64,000 nt of DNA, from contig NZ_PGUZ01000042.1 in the NCBI RefSeq assembly GCF_002860165.1, positions 1 through 64,000 of the forward strand. Direction: 5' to 3'. The position numbers were made by a program, and so were the translations under genes. Shown piece by piece: positions 9,770 through 19,443 of this stretch; position 1 is the first letter of the stretch; each line of letters begins with the position of its first letter. Source of the stretch: Bacillus sp. V3-13. GTDB taxonomy: Bacteria > Bacillota > Bacilli > Bacillales > Cytobacillaceae. The notes below the pieces were generated by a model. That model did no database searches, had not been told where the DNA came from, and worked only from the letters and a program-made list of their open reading frames with translations.

Positions 9770-9844
9770 CCTTCGAATCTCTCTGCACTTGCAAGGGCTG
9801 CTATTTGCTTTCTAACATGCCTTTTCCTAAATATAGACTCTTTC

Positions 9845-9896
9845 AAAAAAAAAAGGAAGGTTTTCAAGGAAATTCTTCCCTGTTCCTTCCTTCTTA
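9845..9896 (-). terminator. Terminator of resDE
   Basis: Minus-strand stem AAGGAAGG / CCTTCCTT around a roughly 26-base loop with a smaller internal hairpin, followed by a long T run (the A run at 9845-9854). About 60 bases past the resE stop. Confidence 0.7.
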
Positions 9897-9957
9897 TTTT
9901 GCCTGCAAACAATCAATGTTTCCTGTGAATCAAGACTAATCGGCAAAACTGGCTAAT

Positions 9958-11727
9958 TTATCCGATATTTCGAGGGACAAAAAACGAAAATGTCGTCCCG
10001 GCGTTAAGCTTTGTTTGCACTGTAATATTTCCTTTATGGGCATCGATAATATTTTTGGCGATTGCAAGGCCGAGACCAGTACCGGAACGACCCCGCGTTC
10101 TCGCCTTATCCGCTTTATAAAACCGTTCAAAAACAAACGGAATATCTTCTTCGGGAATTCCGGAGCCTGAGTCACTTACTTCGACAAACAAGCCCCGTTC
10201 ATTCGTTTTCATGATCACTTCAACCGTGCCCGCATTTGGCGTATGCCTGATCGCATTATCGATTAAATTCGTTAGCACCTGTTCAATCCGGTCGGGATCA
10301 AACACGAAATATTCTTCATCAGTTAAAATGGAAAAAGTGAGTTTGATTTCCTTTTCTTTTGCAAGCCCGTGAAACTTGCGGATAATTCGCTGGATATACG
10401 GACGAATTTCCACTGCTTCCGTATTAAGTTCGATGTATCCCGCTTCCATCCGGGCAAGATCAAGGAGCTCGTTGACAAGGCGGCCCATCCGCAGCGATTC
10501 ATCATAAATCACTTTCGCCATCTCCTGCTTTTCTTCAACCGTTCCGGCAATATCATCGACAATCGCCTCGCTATAGCCCTGCATCATCGAAATCGGCGTG
10601 CGAAGCTCGTGCGATACATTGGCAATAAAGTCTTTTCTGAGTTTATTCAGCTTGCGCTCCTCGGTCATATCGCGAATAACAGCGACAGCGCCGCGAATAT
10701 ACTTGTTATTATACAAAGGGCTGACGATGATCACCCAAAAACGGCCTTGAAAGGAGATTTCTCCGACTTGCTCATTTTCGGTATCAACTGCAAGCTGGAA
10801 TAGTTCCATCACCTCGGAAGGAACTGCTTCCTGGTCATTTGCTTCATGCTGTTCATAATACCAATTTTGGAGAAACCGTTCGGCCGGAGGATTGGTGATT
10901 AAAATGGTCCCATCACGGTTAAACGTAATAACGCCGTCGGCCATTCCGCTTAAAATGCTTGAAAGTTGCTCTTTCTCCTGGCTCAATGCGTTCATATTGA
11001 ATTTCAACTGGCGGCCCATCTGGTTAAAAGCAGTCGCCAATTCGCCTATTTCGTCATTCGTTAAAATAGGCACCTTCGTGTCAAATTTTCCTCTCGCCAC
11101 CTCAAAAGCAGCTTCGCGCATTTTCCGTAATGGAGCTGTAATTCTCGTTGATAAGAAAAAAGCAAAAATCGTTGTTAACACGATGGCAACCCCTGCCGCA
11201 AGCCAAATAAATTTGGTCGTCGAGCGGGTCGTTTCCTCCATCACTTCAAGCGATTGATAAATAAAAACAGCACCTGTTTCATTCAAAGGAACACCAACAA
11301 TTAATATTTGCGAGTCGCGGTTCATATTCGGGTTTTCTTCATCGACTGGCGAGATTTTTTTTACTGTATCCCGGTCGGTGAAAACCTTGGACAAATCTGG
11401 ATCATTCATTAAAAAATCAAGCGGCAAATCGTCGGCTCGCTGTGAATTCGGAGAAAGGTGATATTGGTTCTGGTTTTCAAAGATTACACCCTTCGTCACA
11501 CCATCGAGCATTTCCCATGAAATGTCCAGACTCAAATCATTTTGCTCATGTTCCTCGATAATCCTGGCGATTTTACTTGCCGTGTTTGTTAATCCCTTTT
11601 CCGTTTCGTTTATATGGTAGTTTTCAAAAAACTCCATCATCATGATCGTCAGAATAAACAGCACAAACGAAACAAGGAGAAGAATCGTAATCCAAAGCTT
11701 ACCTACTACACTTCGCCAAAACATCAT
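9958..11727 (-). CDS. resE: Sensor histidine kinase ResE
   Basis: A 589-residue membrane sensor kinase that phosphorylates ResD when oxygen is low or nitric oxide is present. Two membrane helices (about 8-30 and 172-195) frame an extracytoplasmic domain. A HAMP domain follows ([15 protein letters not shown]), then a PAS domain (about 250-350), the dimerisation box with the phosphorylated His in SHELRTP, and the ATPase with N box DNAIRHTP, G1 DSGSGIP, and G2 [11 protein letters not shown]. The length equals B. subtilis ResE. It overlaps resD by four bases (ATGA), so the two are translationally coupled. Confidence 0.96.
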   Translation of the reverse strand: MMFWRSVVGKLWITILLLVSFVLFILTIMMMEFFENYHINETEKGLTNTASKIARIIEEHEQNDLSLDISWEMLDGVTKGVIFENQNQYHLSPNSQRADDLPLDFLMNDPDLSKVFTDRDTVKKISPVDEENPNMNRDSQILIVGVPLNETGAVFIYQSLEVMEETTRSTTKFIWLAAGVAIVLTTIFAFFLSTRITAPLRKMREAAFEVARGKFDTKVPILTNDEIGELATAFNQMGRQLKFNMNALSQEKEQLSSILSGMADGVITFNRDGTILITNPPAERFLQNWYYEQHEANDQEAVPSEVMELFQLAVDTENEQVGEISFQGRFWVIIVSPLYNNKYIRGAVAVIRDMTEERKLNKLRKDFIANVSHELRTPISMMQGYSEAIVDDIAGTVEEKQEMAKVIYDESLRMGRLVNELLDLARMEAGYIELNTEAVEIRPYIQRIIRKFHGLAKEKEIKLTFSILTDEEYFVFDPDRIEQVLTNLIDNAIRHTPNAGTVEVIMKTNERGLFVEVSDSGSGIPEEDIPFVFERFYKADKARTRGRSGTGLGLAIAKNIIDAHKGNITVQTKLNAGTTFSFFVPRNIG

Positions 11728-12440
11728 TCATTGCCAACTTCAAATTTATAGCCGACTCCCCATACAGTTACGATCATTTTCGCTGCCTGTTCCGAAACTT
11801 TATTCAGTTTCTCCCTGAGCCGCTTTACATGGGTATCGACGGTTCTTAAATCACCAAAAAATTCGTAGTGCCAGACTTCCTTAAGCAGTTGTTCCCTGTC
11901 AAACACCTTATCGGGTGTACGGGCCAGAAAATAAAGCAATTCATATTCTTTCGGCGTCAAGCTCACTTCTTCGCCATCGGCCATGACCCGGTGTGCATCA
12001 TTATCAATGGTTAAATGCGGGAAAACAATCACATCTTTTGCAGTTGTCTCGGTTTGCAAATAAGTCGTTTTCGATGAGCGCCTTAGCAGCGCTTTCACGC
12101 GAAGGACAACTTCCCTCGGGCTGAAAGGCTTTACAATATAATCGTCTGTGCCGACCTCAAAACCCTGGACCCTGTTTACTTCTTCACCTTTCGCCGTCAA
12201 CATAATGACCGGCGTTGCTTTTTTCTCACGGAGCTCGCGGCAAACCTCTACTCCATCTTTGCCGGGCATCATCAAGTCGAGCAGAATCACATCATAATCA
12301 TTCGCCAGAGCCTTGGATAAAGCTTCGTTCCCATCCTCTGCTTCTTCAATTATGTAGCCTTCTCTCTCCAAATACATCTTCAACAATCGGCGAATTCTTT
12401 CTTCATCATCTACCACCAACACTTTTACATCGTTTTCCAC
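11724..12440 (-). CDS. resD: Response regulator ResD
   Basis: A 238-residue OmpR/PhoB-type regulator. The receiver domain has the acidic pair in VVDDEER, the phosphorylated Asp in [10 protein letters not shown], the Thr in VIMLTAKG and the Lys in [11 protein letters not shown]. The C-terminal winged helix ends in GYKFE. In Bacillus phosphorylated ResD activates genes for aerobic and anaerobic respiration, including resA, ctaA and nitrate/nitrite respiration genes. It is separated from resC by a hairpin terminator, so it probably has its own promoter in the 158-base gap. Confidence 0.96.
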   Translation of the reverse strand: MENDVKVLVVDDEERIRRLLKMYLEREGYIIEEAEDGNEALSKALANDYDVILLDLMMPGKDGVEVCRELREKKATPVIMLTAKGEEVNRVQGFEVGTDDYIVKPFSPREVVLRVKALLRRSSKTTYLQTETTAKDVIVFPHLTIDNDAHRVMADGEEVSLTPKEYELLYFLARTPDKVFDREQLLKEVWHYEFFGDLRTVDTHVKRLREKLNKVSEQAAKMIVTVWGVGYKFEVGNE

Positions 12441-12547
12441 TGAACATTCCCCCTTGCAGATATTTTACAAAACGGCGGCCTTTAATGCCATATTTTTTCT
12501 AACATTGGGTTCTCGCTATATTAGCTATACAAAATGTATTTTTAAAA

Positions 12548-12592
12548 TAAAGCCTTCACTGCTCAGAAAAGTGAAGGCTTTATGAAAATGGA
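12548..12592 (-). terminator. Terminator between resC and resD
   Basis: Stem AAAGCCTTCACT / AGTGAAGGCTTT with a nine-base loop, then TATTTTAAAA on the minus strand, right after the resC stop. It should end most transcripts coming from resABC. Confidence 0.8.
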
Positions 12593-12598
12593 CGGCGG

Positions 12599-13780
12599 TT
12601 AAGCGCCGGCATAGGAATGCAGGCCGGCAAGCACAAGATTTACGGCAATCAAGTTAAACATAATAATGATAAACCCGATTACAGCAAGCCATGCCGATTT
12701 CTCACCATGCCATCCTTTGGACAAACGGAGATGAAGAAATGCAGCATAAAATAAGAAGGTAATAAGTGCCCAAACTTCTTTCGGATCCCAGCCCCAGAAG
12801 CGGGTCCAGGCAATTTGCGCCCAGATCATCGCAAAAACGAGACCGCCGAGGGCGAATACTGGAAAACCAATCAACACTGACCGATAGCTGATTTCATCGA
12901 CCAGATCGAGTTTAATATTTTTTCCCAATGGCTGCAGTGCTGCAGAAATACGCTTGCGCAGAATCAGGCGCAGTAAACCGTAAAGAATTAAACCGGCACC
13001 CATTGACCAGATAACCGTATTCAGTTTTTTCGCATTGATGAGAGCGGGCATTTCAATTAGAGGTTCCATTTTTCCTTCAGTTGTCAGCTCAGCTTTATGT
13101 GGTCCGGTAATCGCAGGCAAAGCATAATCCTGGACTGCTTCCGCACCGTTTTTATCAATCCAGTTATAAGACGCCTGGTAGCCACTTAAAGAAAATGCGC
13201 TCAAAACGATCACGAAACCTAACGTACTGATTAAGCCGTACATCACGACTTCGAGCCAAAACGTCTTTTTGCTGCTTTTTGTTTGGTCAACAACCTTGAC
13301 GAGATAAATCAAGCCGGCAGCAAAACTGACAGACAATATCGCTTCCCCGAGGGACACGGTGATGACATGAATGGTCAGCCAGTGACTCTGCAGGGCAGGG
13401 ATCAATGGTGAAATATCAGTCGGAAACATGCTTGCATAGGCAATGATCAAGACAACAATGGGCAGGGTGAATAACCCGAGCACAGGCGTTTTATACATAA
13501 AAAAGAATACAATAAAGGCACCGACAAGAGCCATACCGAAAAAGGCCGTAAATTCGAAGAGGTTGCTGACCGGCGTGTGTCCGGCAGCGATCCATCTGGT
13601 AATGAAATAACCGAGCTGAGCCGCAAAGCCGATAATCGTTAAAGTGATTCCGATTTTTCCCCAGCCGTTTACTCCTGTTTTTTTCGAATTCTTCTCCTTG
13701 ATCGCACCGCCAAAAAAGGCGATGGCAATCAAGTAAAGAACAAAAGCTATATATAACAAGTTCGAGCTTAAAGCTGCCAC
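12599..13780 (-). CDS. resC: Cytochrome c maturation protein ResC (CcsA)
   Basis: A 393-residue polytopic membrane protein of the System II cytochrome c maturation complex, which with ResB moves haem across the membrane and attaches it to apocytochrome c. Eight or more hydrophobic helices are visible, as is the CcsA haem-binding signature [11 protein letters not shown] near residue 325, with conserved histidines at [14 protein letters not shown] and near the C-terminal [17 protein letters not shown]. Third gene of resABC, 12 bases after resB. Confidence 0.95.
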   Translation of the reverse strand: MAALSSNLLYIAFVLYLIAIAFFGGAIKEKNSKKTGVNGWGKIGITLTIIGFAAQLGYFITRWIAAGHTPVSNLFEFTAFFGMALVGAFIVFFFMYKTPVLGLFTLPIVVLIIAYASMFPTDISPLIPALQSHWLTIHVITVSLGEAILSVSFAAGLIYLVKVVDQTKSSKKTFWLEVVMYGLISTLGFVIVLSAFSLSGYQASYNWIDKNGAEAVQDYALPAITGPHKAELTTEGKMEPLIEMPALINAKKLNTVIWSMGAGLILYGLLRLILRKRISAALQPLGKNIKLDLVDEISYRSVLIGFPVFALGGLVFAMIWAQIAWTRFWGWDPKEVWALITFLFYAAFLHLRLSKGWHGEKSAWLAVIGFIIIMFNLIAVNLVLAGLHSYAGA

Positions 13781-13792
13781 TGTTTATCCCCC

Positions 13793-15418
13793 TTAAACTT
13801 CTTTTTCATTCTGCAGCTGATCTTCAGGTTCTCGAATACCGGTACCCTTTAAAACTGTTGCAATTTCTTTTTTCAAACCAAACCAGTTCTTGTTCGTATG
13901 GGCGGCAACCCAAACCTGCCCGTCCATTTGGCGAAGCCAAATCCTGCGATGGTTCCAGTATGCCCCCTGAACGACCCCAATCATAAAAATCGCGCCGCCA
14001 AGGCTGATCATCCAGAGCGTCAAATCCTTGCGAACCGTTAAAGCGGAAACATGTTTCGTTTCGACACCGTTAAAGGTCATTTTATATTGATTGTCATTTG
14101 ACGGCTCAATCGTTTTGCGGATCGCTACAAAACTGATTTCCCCTTCCGGCGTCTCAGGTGTGATCATTTTAAAGACAAAGGCCGGATTGTTCGGTACTTT
14201 CGATTTTGTAACCGGCTCCCCATCGGCAATTTCATAATCCGGGTAATACTGGACGATTTCAACTGAGTAGCCGTTGCCCAAATCGTAGACATTTTGCGGA
14301 TCATATAAATCGACCGTCAAATTCCCGAATGCTTCTTTCGTTTCCTTTTTTTCAAGGATAAATGACATTTTTTGCAGCTCATTCAGCTTATACTCTACTT
14401 GATACAAAGCAAAGTTTTCAAATTTCAGAGGGTCATTGACACGAATTTCGTAGTCTTTTACTTTTTTAAGCTCAGGTTCTTCACCGGCAACGGTGTCGCC
14501 TTGTTTTTTATAAAGAGTCACGTTTGTTTGAAAGTTTTTCGCAACCATCCCGGAGCGCTCAATCGCGTCCTTAAATACTTCTTTATCTTTTTCTTTATCA
14601 TAGACTTCTAGAATAAATTGTTCATTGGCCAAATAATATTGCCCGTCCGTTTCCGGGATTACCTTTGTCTCTCCCTCGCGGACCCAAAGGATTTCATCGA
14701 CGTACATGCCAGGCACGAATCTGAGCATCGCTCCAATCAAGAAAATGATCAATCCGACATGGTTCACATATGGGCCCCACCTGGAAAAACGGCCCTTTTC
14801 AGCAAGGATATCGCCGTTCTCTTCACGAAGCTTGTACCTTTTCGCTTTAAGATTTTGTTTAACTTGTTCAAAATCTTTTTCGCCGATCCCGGCGCTGTCG
14901 GTCATTCCAAAAATGCGTTGCCTCTTCAGGTAGCTTTCGTGCCTTGAAACCCGCTGCTTCTTTAAAGCCCGGTATAAAGGGATCACCCGGTCAAGGCTGC
15001 AAATCACAAGCGACACACCAATCGATGCGATTAAAATTAAATACCACCATGAACTGTAGAGATTATGAAATCCAAGCTGATAATAGAGATTTCCCATCCA
15101 GCCATATTGGTCCTCATAATATTCAGACGCCGGCATGACCGGCGGGATATACATCTCCTGCGGAAAAATCGTCCCGATCGCAGAGGCCGATAAAGTAATC
15201 ACGATCAGCCATACGCCCACTTTAACGGACGAAAAAAAGTTCCAAATTTTATCTATTATCGTTTTATTGTATGTTTGTGAACGCCTGGCGCTGCCTTCGT
15301 AGCGCATATCAAGCAGCGCAGTGCCATTCTCCTGCTCCCCGAGCACCTTGCCGCATGATTCGCATAGAACCGTTCCGTGCGGATTTACGTGCCCGCAATC
15401 ACATTTTACTTCATTCAT
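13793..15418 (-). CDS. resB: Cytochrome c maturation protein ResB
   Basis: A 541-residue membrane protein, partner of ResC in haem delivery (System II). The N-terminus carries a zinc-ribbon-like set (CDCGHVNPHGTVLCESCG). Three membrane helices lie near 70-90, 125-150 and 215-235, a large extracytoplasmic domain spans about 240-470, and a last helix (LWMISLGGAIFMIGVVQGAYW) precedes a cytoplasmic tail. The length matches B. subtilis ResB. It lies 21 bases after resA in the same operon. Confidence 0.95.
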   Translation of the reverse strand: MNEVKCDCGHVNPHGTVLCESCGKVLGEQENGTALLDMRYEGSARRSQTYNKTIIDKIWNFFSSVKVGVWLIVITLSASAIGTIFPQEMYIPPVMPASEYYEDQYGWMGNLYYQLGFHNLYSSWWYLILIASIGVSLVICSLDRVIPLYRALKKQRVSRHESYLKRQRIFGMTDSAGIGEKDFEQVKQNLKAKRYKLREENGDILAEKGRFSRWGPYVNHVGLIIFLIGAMLRFVPGMYVDEILWVREGETKVIPETDGQYYLANEQFILEVYDKEKDKEVFKDAIERSGMVAKNFQTNVTLYKKQGDTVAGEEPELKKVKDYEIRVNDPLKFENFALYQVEYKLNELQKMSFILEKKETKEAFGNLTVDLYDPQNVYDLGNGYSVEIVQYYPDYEIADGEPVTKSKVPNNPAFVFKMITPETPEGEISFVAIRKTIEPSNDNQYKMTFNGVETKHVSALTVRKDLTLWMISLGGAIFMIGVVQGAYWNHRRIWLRQMDGQVWVAAHTNKNWFGLKKEIATVLKGTGIREPEDQLQNEKEV

Positions 15419-15439
15419 ATGAGAAAACTCCCTGTAACC

Positions 15440-15964
15440 TTAAGGTTTGATCTGCTCCATATATTTTTTAACCATGCTTTCAGTCAGCTCTCCGGTATGA
15501 TATTTAACCACGGTGCCTTCTGCATTGATCAAAAACGTCGCAGGAAGAGGGTTGATTCCGTATGCTGATTGGACCTGGCCGTCCTCATCGATTACATTCG
15601 GAAAATCAAGCTTATATTTTTCTACAAATTTATTTACGGCCAGCTTTGATTCTCCAACATTTACGGCGAGCACCTGAACCCCTTCGTCTTTAAACTGGTT
15701 GTACTGGTTGTTTATATAGGGCATTTCTTTTTCACATGGTTTACACCAGGTTCCATAAAAGTTCAGGAATACTCCCTGGCCTTCGTATTCTGAAAGGCGG
15801 TGTTTTTGCCCGTTCATATCTGTTAAGACAAAATCAGGCGCCTTTTCTCCTACTGCTACTTTCTGGATATCACCTTTTGTGAAGTTGGCGTATAAAGTAT
15901 AGGCGACCGCTGTCCCTAACAAAAGCAATATGACAGTTCTGATCATTAGGCGGTTTTTCTTCAT
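15440..15964 (-). CDS. resA: Membrane-anchored thiol-disulfide oxidoreductase ResA
   Basis: A 174-residue thioredoxin-like protein held by an N-terminal signal anchor (residues about 8-27). It reduces the CXXCH cysteines of apocytochrome c outside the membrane so haem can be attached. The active site is GTWCKPCEKEMPY (WCxxC), and the cis-proline segment is INPLPATFLI. B. subtilis ResA has CEPC where this has CKPC. The ATG at 15964 follows GGGAGGGG and starts MKKNRLMIR; an in-frame ATG 63 bases upstream lacks a ribosome site. A TATAAT lies at 16008-16013 in the 113-base gap after rluB, a likely promoter. Confidence 0.95.
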   Translation of the reverse strand: MKKNRLMIRTVILLLLGTAVAYTLYANFTKGDIQKVAVGEKAPDFVLTDMNGQKHRLSEYEGQGVFLNFYGTWCKPCEKEMPYINNQYNQFKDEGVQVLAVNVGESKLAVNKFVEKYKLDFPNVIDEDGQVQSAYGINPLPATFLINAEGTVVKYHTGELTESMVKKYMEQIKP

Positions 15965-16077
15965 ATTCGCCCCTCCCAGCCTTTTTTTGCAAAACAATTT
16001 GCTTTTTATTATATCATTTTTCAACATCTCGATATTGTTTATAAGAAGATCGATGTGTGAACGTTATATGAACTTTT

Positions 16078-16803
16078 TCATTTTTTGTTTTGTGCCAGCA
16101 CTCTGAGCTGTTTTACTTCATGTGCCGTCAGTTCTCTTATCTCACCGGCCTTAAGCCCTTGCAACGTTAAAAACCCGTATCGCTCACGCTTAAGCTTCAT
16201 GACTGGATGCCCGATGGCCTCAAACATTCTGCGCACCTGGCGATTCCGGCCTTCGTGAATGGCAATTTCGATGATCGCTGAATTTTTCCGTTTATCGACA
16301 GACAGCAACTTCACCCTGGCAGGTGCTGTTTTGCCATCTTCGAGCTGGATCCCTCTTTCCAGGCTTCTCAGCTGTTCGTTTGCCGGTATCCCTTTTGTTT
16401 TCGCCACATAGACTTTTTCTATTTCATTGCTTGGATGCATGAGCAGGTTCGCAAATTCCCCGTCATTGGTCAGCAAAAGCAGACCTGAAGTATCATAGTC
16501 AAGCCTGCCGATCGGGTAAATTCTTTGTTCAATCCCTGAAAAATAATCAGTGATAACTTTTCTGTTTTTATCATCGCTTACGCTGGAAATGACCCCGCGC
16601 GGCTTATAAAAAAGGAAATATACAGGTTCCTCGCGTTCAACCGGTATCCCATTAACTTCAACTTTATCATTGGGAGAAACTTTTACTCCTAATTCTTTGA
16701 CGATTTTACCGTTTACTTTCACTTTGCCTTCGAGAATCAGTTCCTCCGCTTTGCGCCGCGATGCAAATCCTGCATGGGCAATAACCTTTTGGAGTCTTTC
16801 CAT
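16078..16803 (-). CDS. rluB: 23S rRNA pseudouridine synthase RluB
   Basis: 241 residues. An N-terminal S4 RNA-binding domain (RLQKVIAHAGFASRRKAEELI) precedes the RsuA/RluB/RluE catalytic domain, with the nucleophilic Asp in GRLDYDTSGLLLLTNDG and the conserved EGRNRQVRRMFEAIGHPV block. RluB makes pseudouridine in helix 89 of 23S rRNA. It lies upstream of resA as in B. subtilis (ypuL). The ATG follows a GAGGTGA ribosome site. Confidence 0.93.
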   Translation of the reverse strand: MERLQKVIAHAGFASRRKAEELILEGKVKVNGKIVKELGVKVSPNDKVEVNGIPVEREEPVYFLFYKPRGVISSVSDDKNRKVITDYFSGIEQRIYPIGRLDYDTSGLLLLTNDGEFANLLMHPSNEIEKVYVAKTKGIPANEQLRSLERGIQLEDGKTAPARVKLLSVDKRKNSAIIEIAIHEGRNRQVRRMFEAIGHPVMKLKRERYGFLTLQGLKAGEIRELTAHEVKQLRVLAQNKK

Positions 16804-16969
16804 CTATGTCACCTCATCATTGATTGAATCGTTCTGCTCCAACTCTCCATTCGGGGTATGATCCAGAAACCGACTTCACTTAATGAATTATGACATAAAT
16901 CGTCCATTTTTCAAAGCAACGCCACCCTGTTTCTTTTATGTGGCATATTGACTAAAAGTTACAAGAGGA

Positions 16970-17000
16970 CAAAAAAACCCGCCGTATGGCGAGTGTCAAA
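16970..17000 (-). terminator. Terminator of dacB-spmA-spmB
   Basis: Minus-strand stem ACTCGCC / GGCGGGT, four-base loop, then seven T residues, about 30 bases past the spmB stop. Confidence 0.8.
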
Positions 17001-17030
17001 TCGTATTGATTATAGTTGATCTCCAATTCA

Positions 17031-17567
17031 TCAGCCGGCTCCAAACAGGATGATTACTACGGCAATTGCCGCGATGATTCCGATTAAGTCGGCAAGCAGC
17101 CCCACTTTTACCGCGTCGCCCATCTTTTTAATCCCGACGGCACCAAAATAAACCGTCAAAACATAGAAGGTTGTATCGGTGCTGCCCTGCAGGGTCGCAG
17201 CAAGCCGGCCGATAAACGAATCGGGGCCGTATACCGCAATTAAATCACTCGTCATTCCGAGTGCAGCCGTTCCTGAAATCGGCCGGATGATCGCCAGGGG
17301 CACAATCTCAGCCGGAACGCCGATCAAGGTTAATGCCGGCCGGATGATGTTCATGAAATAGTCGAGTGCACCCGAAGCACGAAACACGGAAATCGCCACG
17401 AGCATCCCGACGAGAAATGGAATGATCGACACGGCAATCTTTATGCCCTCCTTGCCTCCTTCTACGAAACTTTCATATGTCTCGACTCTCTTAAATGTTC
17501 CGTACAATAAAATAAAGCCAATTAAAAACGGAATAAACCAGAGGGAAGCGACTGAAATGATTTCCAT
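17031..17567 (-). CDS. spmB: Spore maturation protein SpmB
   Basis: A 178-residue membrane protein with five or so helices and the nucleoside-recognition (Gate) fold. In B. subtilis SpmA and SpmB are needed for full dehydration of the spore core, though their transported molecule is unknown. Conserved segments include the IIPFLVGMLVAISVFRASGA and PISGTAALGMTSDLI stretches. I chose the ATG at 17567 because AAGGATG is seven bases upstream; an ATG six bases earlier is too close to it. Third gene of the sporulation operon dacB-spmA-spmB. Confidence 0.93.
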   Translation of the reverse strand: MEIISVASLWFIPFLIGFILLYGTFKRVETYESFVEGGKEGIKIAVSIIPFLVGMLVAISVFRASGALDYFMNIIRPALTLIGVPAEIVPLAIIRPISGTAALGMTSDLIAVYGPDSFIGRLAATLQGSTDTTFYVLTVYFGAVGIKKMGDAVKVGLLADLIGIIAAIAVVIILFGAG

Positions 17568-17573
17568 ATGCAT

Positions 17574-18161
17574 TCATCCTTTACGGCTTCTTCGGTAATA
17601 AAAGTAGCGGTCGATTAAGATTGCACCTATGGCTGAACATATGCTGGCGAGCAGAGTCGGGGCGACAATGTCCGTCGGTGAAGCAGAATCATAGTTCATT
17701 CTGATCGCAATCACCGTGGTCGGGATCAACGTAATACTCGAAGTATTAATCGCAAGAAACGTAATCATCGACCGGCTTGCGGAATTTTTCCCGCCATTTA
17801 ATTCTTTCAGCTGCTCCATCGCTTTTATTCCGAGAGGGGTAGCGGCATTTCCAAGTCCAAACATATTGGCCATCATATTTGATAATATATAACCCAACGC
17901 TGGATGATCGGCTGGAACTTCGGGAAACAGCTTTTTAACAACCGGCCGGAACAAAAGGGATAACTTTGTTAGCAGTCCGGCGTCCTCGGCAATTTTCATC
18001 ATTCCCAGCCAGAAGACAAGAATGCTGATCAGGCCGATACAGAGCGTGACCGCTTCCTTTGCTCCAGTGAAAATCGCTTCATTGACCTCGTTCATCGTTC
18101 CATTTACCATCGCAAAAACAATTCCGACAATTGTCATAAATACCCAAATATAGTTAACCAT
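17574..18161 (-). CDS. spmA: Spore maturation protein SpmA
   Basis: A 195-residue membrane protein of the same nucleoside-recognition family as SpmB, with segments such as FGLGNAATPLGIKAME and FLAINTSSITLIPTTVIA. It is expected to act with SpmB in spore core dehydration in the developing spore. The start codon lies inside the end of dacB (8-base overlap), and spmB follows after a few bases, so the three are translated as a coupled unit. The length matches B. subtilis SpmA (196). Confidence 0.95.
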   Translation of the reverse strand: MVNYIWVFMTIVGIVFAMVNGTMNEVNEAIFTGAKEAVTLCIGLISILVFWLGMMKIAEDAGLLTKLSLLFRPVVKKLFPEVPADHPALGYILSNMMANMFGLGNAATPLGIKAMEQLKELNGGKNSASRSMITFLAINTSSITLIPTTVIAIRMNYDSASPTDIVAPTLLASICSAIGAILIDRYFYYRRSRKG

Positions 18162-19293
18162 TCTGTCTCAGCCCTGTTATCGCCGCAAATATATTTTTAA
18201 ATAACTGAAAGAATCGTTTTTTCTTTTTCGTATCCTTTTCATAAAAAACAGGCTCGCTGCTGATGATTTTTCCATCTAGATAAATGACCGCTTTACCGAC
18301 AATATCCGGTGCTTCTTGTTCATCCCATTGCGGCTTTGCCATTTTATATTTTATCTGGAAGAGCTTTTTTTCCTCCTCTTTCACAGGATATTTAAAAGCG
18401 TGGTCGAGATAGGTTTTTCCTTTATAAAAAGGCTCCTTTATTTCTTCTATATATCCTTCCGGTAAAACTTCAACGAGCGTATAGTCCTTAAACGCCGTTT
18501 CAAACAATTGGATATGGTCGTTCCAGTCATCCGGAGCATTTAAGGTAACAGCGATTAAATTCATTCCATCCTTTTCCGCTGTTGAGACAAGCGTTCGTTT
18601 AGCCCGCTTCGTGTAGCCTGTTTTGCCGCCGGTGCTGTATTCATATAATTGTGTCAGCATCCGGTTTTTATTTCGCCACACCCTGTCCCAGCGCTCGTTC
18701 GGATTGGGTGCCCTGTGGACTTTGGTGGCGGAAATTTCTTTGTATGTATCATTCATCATTGCATACCGGGTCAGCAAAGCCATATCGTATGCAGTAGAAT
18801 AGTGTTTTTCATGATCATCGAGTCCGTGCGGGTTTTCAAAATGTGTGTTGGTCATGCCGATCTCTTTGGCTTTTTCATTCATAAGAAATACGAACCCGTC
18901 AAGGCTCCCGCCCACATGCTCGGCAATCGCCACGGCAGCATCGTTCCCTGACCTTAACATTAAACCATACACTAAATCTTCAAGTTTGATCTTTTCACCG
19001 GGCTGTAAATAAATCTTGGAGCCTTCTGTGTGGACAGCTTTCCCGGAGACTTTCACTTTTTCATCCATCTTCCCTGATTCTATCGCGAGGACCGCCGTCA
19101 TAATCTTTGTGATACTGGCGATTCTCCGAACGGTATGGGCATCCTTTTCATAAAGAACCCGCCCTGATTCCTGCTCGATTAAAATAGCGCTTCTTGCGCT
19201 AATAGAAACAGAAGCTTCAAGCTTCTGGGGTACGCTGAAAATCAATATCGGGATGATGATAGAAATGATCGTCAGTTTCCATTTCCTGTGCAT
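18154..19293 (-). CDS. dacB: Sporulation D-alanyl-D-alanine carboxypeptidase DacB (PBP5*)
   Basis: A 379-residue low-molecular-weight PBP that trims stem peptides and limits cross-linking of the spore cortex. A signal peptide (KWKLTIISIIIPILIFSVPQKLEA) leads to an S11 peptidase domain with SxxK in ASITKIM, SxN in RSGND and KTG in GGKTGYT. A C-terminal domain follows, ending with a possible membrane-binding helix (FQLFKNIFAAITGL). I chose the ATG at 19293, with AGAGG and AAGGAG upstream, since the 49 extra residues of a longer frame are not signal-like. A SigE-type promoter lies upstream, as known for B. subtilis dacB. Confidence 0.95.
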   Translation of the reverse strand: MHRKWKLTIISIIIPILIFSVPQKLEASVSISARSAILIEQESGRVLYEKDAHTVRRIASITKIMTAVLAIESGKMDEKVKVSGKAVHTEGSKIYLQPGEKIKLEDLVYGLMLRSGNDAAVAIAEHVGGSLDGFVFLMNEKAKEIGMTNTHFENPHGLDDHEKHYSTAYDMALLTRYAMMNDTYKEISATKVHRAPNPNERWDRVWRNKNRMLTQLYEYSTGGKTGYTKRAKRTLVSTAEKDGMNLIAVTLNAPDDWNDHIQLFETAFKDYTLVEVLPEGYIEEIKEPFYKGKTYLDHAFKYPVKEEEKKLFQIKYKMAKPQWDEQEAPDIVGKAVIYLDGKIISSEPVFYEKDTKKKKRFFQLFKNIFAAITGLRQNG

Positions 19294-19327
19294 TTTCGCG
19301 ACCTCTTCTCCTTTGCTGATTTGTACA

Positions 19328-19355
19328 AGTTTATGCAGGACAAGGTCTGTTATGA
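19328..19355 (-). promoter_or_regulatory. SigE-type promoter of dacB-spmAB
   Basis: Minus strand TCATAAC, 13 bases, CATAAACT, matching the mother-cell sigma E pattern (ATA in the -35, CATAnnnT in the -10). Same -35 core and spacer as the spoIIM promoter at 38172-38199. Confidence 0.65.
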
Positions 19356-19404
19356 CTAGAAATGGGCAACTGAAACGAATTAGAACGGGCTGTGTTGCAA
19401 AAAA

Positions 19405-19438
19405 CAAAAAAAAACGAAAAACAATGAGTGTTTTTCGC
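19405..19438 (-). terminator. Terminator of the sodF-like gene
   Basis: Minus strand CGAAAAAC, short loop, GTTTTTCG, then a long T run. It follows the stop codon at 19444 by six bases. Confidence 0.8.
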
Positions 19439-19443
19439 AAGTC

